NCBI GenBank assembly: GCA_910584395.1
Contig: CAJUAS010000032.1
Span: 1 to 7,487 of the forward strand
Direction: 5' to 3'
Origin: an uncultured Oscillospiraceae bacterium
GTDB lineage: Bacteria; Bacillota; Clostridia; Oscillospirales; Oscillospiraceae
Length of the DNA stretch: 7,487 nucleotides
In this document: piece by piece, positions 5,828 to 7,487 of the stretch
Position numbering within the stretch: position 1 is the stretch's first letter
Layout: every line of letters starts with the position of its first letter
The notes under the pieces: generated by a model
Seen by the model: the letters and a program-made list of their open reading frames with translations, nothing else
Databases searched by the model: none
Told to the model about the DNA's origin: nothing
Translations under genes and position numbers: made by a program

Positions 5828-6097
5828 ATGAGAGCCATTGTTACCGTCATCGGCAAGGATCAGGTGGGCATCATCGCCGCCGTCTGCGCCAAGCTGTCCG
5901 CCCACGGGGTGAACGTGCTGGACATCAGCCAGACCGTCTTGCAGGAGTATTTCACCATGATCATGCTGGTGGACGCGTCCCAGAGCGACCTGCCCTTCGC
6001 CCAGCTGGCCGAGGTGCTGGAAGCCGAGGGCGCGGAGAAAAACCTCTCCATCCGCATCCAGCGGGAGGACATCTTCAACGCCATGCACCGCATCTGA
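5828..6097 (+). CDS. ACT domain protein, UPF0237 family
   Basis: This is an 89-residue stand-alone ACT domain. ACT domains bind small ligands, often amino acids, and usually act by dimerising or by controlling a partner enzyme. The N-terminal MRAIVTVIGKDQVGIIAAVC (1-20) gives the first strand, the ligand-binding turn (GKDQVG, 9-14) and the first helix. VNVLDISQTVL (28-38) and FTMIMLVD (42-49) form the next strands, and the protein ends with a basic/charged helix (IQREDIFNAMHRI). Length and sequence are normal for UPF0237. AAGGAGG (5812-5818) lies nine bases before the ATG. It sits 19 bp after yfbR and 24 bp before the UPF0210 gene. The UPF0237-UPF0210 pairing recurs in Firmicutes, suggesting that the ACT protein senses a ligand for, or binds to, the UPF0210 protein. 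The function is not established. Confidence 0.93.
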   Translation: MRAIVTVIGKDQVGIIAAVCAKLSAHGVNVLDISQTVLQEYFTMIMLVDASQSDLPFAQLAEVLEAEGAEKNLSIRIQREDIFNAMHRI

Positions 6098-6121
6098 GCG
6101 TGCCAGTTAGGAGGTAACGCC

Positions 6122-7486
6122 ATGCCAATGTTTAACCAGTCTGAGATCTTAGACACCATCCGCATGATCGACCAGCAGCATTTGGACATCCGCACCATCA
6201 CCATGGGGGTGTCCCTGCTGGACTGCGCCGACCCTGACCCCAAACGCGCTTGCCAAAAAATCTACGACAAGCTGTGCGCCAAGGCGGAGCGGTTAGTCCC
6301 CACCGGGGAGGCCATCGAGCGGGAGTTCGGCATCCCCATCGTCAACAAGCGGCTCTCGGTCACCCCCATCGCGCTGGTGGCCGCCGCCAGCGAGACGGAC
6401 AGCTATGTCCCCTTCGCCGCGGCGCTGGACAAGGCCGCTAAGGCCGTGGGGGTCAACTTCATCGGCGGGTTTTCCGCGCTGGTGCAAAAGGGCTTCACCG
6501 CCGCCGACAGAAAGCTCATCGCATCCATCCCGGAGGCCCTTGCCACCACCGATATGGTGTGTTCCTCTGTCAACGTCGGCTCCACCAAGGCGGGCATCGA
6601 CATGGACGCGGTGGCCCTCATGGGCCGGATCATCAAGGAGACCGCCGCCAAAACCGCCGACCGGGCGGGGTTTGGCTGCGCCAAGTTGGTGGTGTTCTGC
6701 AACGCCGTGGAGGACAACCCCTTCATGGCCGGGGCGTTCCACGGCGTGGGGGAGGCCGAGTGCGTCATCAACGTGGGGGTGTCCGGGCCGGGCGTCGTCC
6801 ACCACGCCCTTCAGGCGGTGAAGGGGCAGCCCTTCGACGTGGTGGCGGAGACGGTGAAAAAGACCGCCTTCCGCATCACCCGCATGGGCCAGCTTGTGGC
6901 GCAGGAGGCCAGCCGGCGGCTGGATGTGCCCTTCGGCATCGTAGACCTCTCCCTTGCCCCCACCCCCGCCGTGGGGGACAGCGTGGCCCGCATTTTGGAG
7001 GAGATGGGGCTGGAGACCTGCGGCACCCACGGCACGACGGCGGCGCTGGCCCTTTTGAACGACGCGGTGAAGAAGGGCGGCGTGATGGCCAGCTCCAGCG
7101 TGGGCGGCCTTTCCGGGGCGTTTATCCCGGTGAGCGAGGACGAGGGCATGATCGCCGCCGCCCGGTCGGGGGTGCTGACGCTGGATAAGTTAGAGGCCAT
7201 GACCTGTGTGTGCAGCGTGGGCCTTGATATGATCGCTGTCCCCGGCGACACCTCCGCCGAGACCCTCTCCGCCATTCTGGCCGACGAGGCCGCCATCGGC
7301 ATGGTGAACTCCAAGACCACCGCCGTCCGCTTGATTCCCGCCCCCGGCAAAACCGTGGGGGACACGGTGGAGTTCGGCGGACTGCTGGGCAGCGCGCCGG
7401 TCATGCCGGTACATACCCAGAGCGCGGCGGCCTTTATCGCCCGCGGCGGCCGCATCCCCGCCCCCATGCAGAGCTTGAAGAATTGA
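6122..7486 (+). CDS. UPF0210 / DUF711 family protein (PFL-like fold)
   Basis: This is a complete 454-residue member of UPF0210, a conserved family of unknown activity often labelled 'PFL family' from structural resemblance to pyruvate formate-lyase. Conserved blocks in order: DIRTITMGVSLLDC (22-35), GIPIVNKRLSVTPIAL (near 69-85), FIGGFSALVQKG (near 113-124), FMAGAFHGVGEAE and INVGVSGPGVV (near 201-228), DLSLAPTPAVGDSVARILEE (near 274-293), GTHGTTAALALLND, FIPVSEDEGM (near 334-343), and the C-terminal RGGRIPAPMQSLKN. The RVxG-type glycyl radical motif of true PFL enzymes is not seen, and no activating enzyme gene is nearby. TAGGAGGT (6108-6115) lies six bases before the ATG at 6122; a second ATG at 6128 is less well spaced. 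It is the last of three same-strand genes behind one promoter. The stop ends one base before the window edge, so its terminator is out of view. Confidence 0.95.
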   Translation: MPMFNQSEILDTIRMIDQQHLDIRTITMGVSLLDCADPDPKRACQKIYDKLCAKAERLVPTGEAIEREFGIPIVNKRLSVTPIALVAAASETDSYVPFAAALDKAAKAVGVNFIGGFSALVQKGFTAADRKLIASIPEALATTDMVCSSVNVGSTKAGIDMDAVALMGRIIKETAAKTADRAGFGCAKLVVFCNAVEDNPFMAGAFHGVGEAECVINVGVSGPGVVHHALQAVKGQPFDVVAETVKKTAFRITRMGQLVAQEASRRLDVPFGIVDLSLAPTPAVGDSVARILEEMGLETCGTHGTTAALALLNDAVKKGGVMASSSVGGLSGAFIPVSEDEGMIAAARSGVLTLDKLEAMTCVCSVGLDMIAVPGDTSAETLSAILADEAAIGMVNSKTTAVRLIPAPGKTVGDTVEFGGLLGSAPVMPVHTQSAAAFIARGGRIPAPMQSLKN

Positions 7487-7487
7487 A

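Noticed and set aside
5128..5856. In-frame open extension of mtaB upstream of 5127, giving a 676-codon frame.
   Set aside because: The extension is antisense to yfbR and the start of the ACT gene and resembles nothing. The family N-terminus MRFAILTLGC begins at 5127 with a binding site before it.
6293..7467. Minus-strand and alternate plus-strand frames inside the UPF0210 gene.
   Set aside because: Repetitive G/R/P/H-rich translations caused by high GC at third codon positions; the UPF0210 frame is conserved end to end.

Overview
The window looks like a piece of the core chromosome of a GC-rich anaerobic Firmicute. The best guess is an Oscillospiraceae/Clostridiales gut bacterium of the Flavonifractor/Oscillibacter type. 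The reasons are strong AAGGAGG-type ribosome binding sites, intrinsic hairpin terminators after most units, the sequence style of EF-Tu, and the adjacent UPF0237/UPF0210 pair common in Firmicutes. The genus is inferred from memory of protein sequences and was not searched.

Layout. (1) 1-1709: the 3' end of fusA (EF-G), a weak hairpin with T-tract, a promoter whose -35 falls inside that hairpin, a strong leader hairpin, complete tuf (EF-Tu) and a 14-bp terminator. This is the end of a str-type translation operon. (2) 1744-3276: an MscS-family mechanosensitive channel and an unrecognised 191-aa multi-pass membrane protein on the same strand, closed by a terminator. (3) 3243-3824: a small AT-richer islet bounded by two bidirectional hairpin terminators. 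It holds two divergent mini-genes: a 71-aa protein with two CxxC pairs and a hydrophobic/basic tail (minus strand), and a 69-aa XRE/Cro-type DNA-binding protein (plus strand). The 91 bp between their starts carries a consensus TTGACA-N16-TATAAT promoter and a perfect 10-bp inverted repeat over the promoter elements. (4) 3826-5127 (minus): mtaB, the tRNA t6A37 methylthiotransferase. (5) 5140-7486: divergent from mtaB, a tight three-gene operon of yfbR (HD-domain 5'-deoxynucleotidase, TTG start), a UPF0237 ACT-domain protein and a full-length UPF0210/DUF711 'PFL-like' protein.

How the genes work together. Most are housekeeping: translation elongation, tRNA modification, nucleotide clean-up and osmotic protection. 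The least explained parts are the divergent zinc-ribbon/XRE islet with its apparent operator, the MscS-linked membrane protein, and the yfbR-ACT-UPF0210 operon, two of whose members have no established function. I saw no CRISPR array, tRNA, rRNA, transposase or attachment site.
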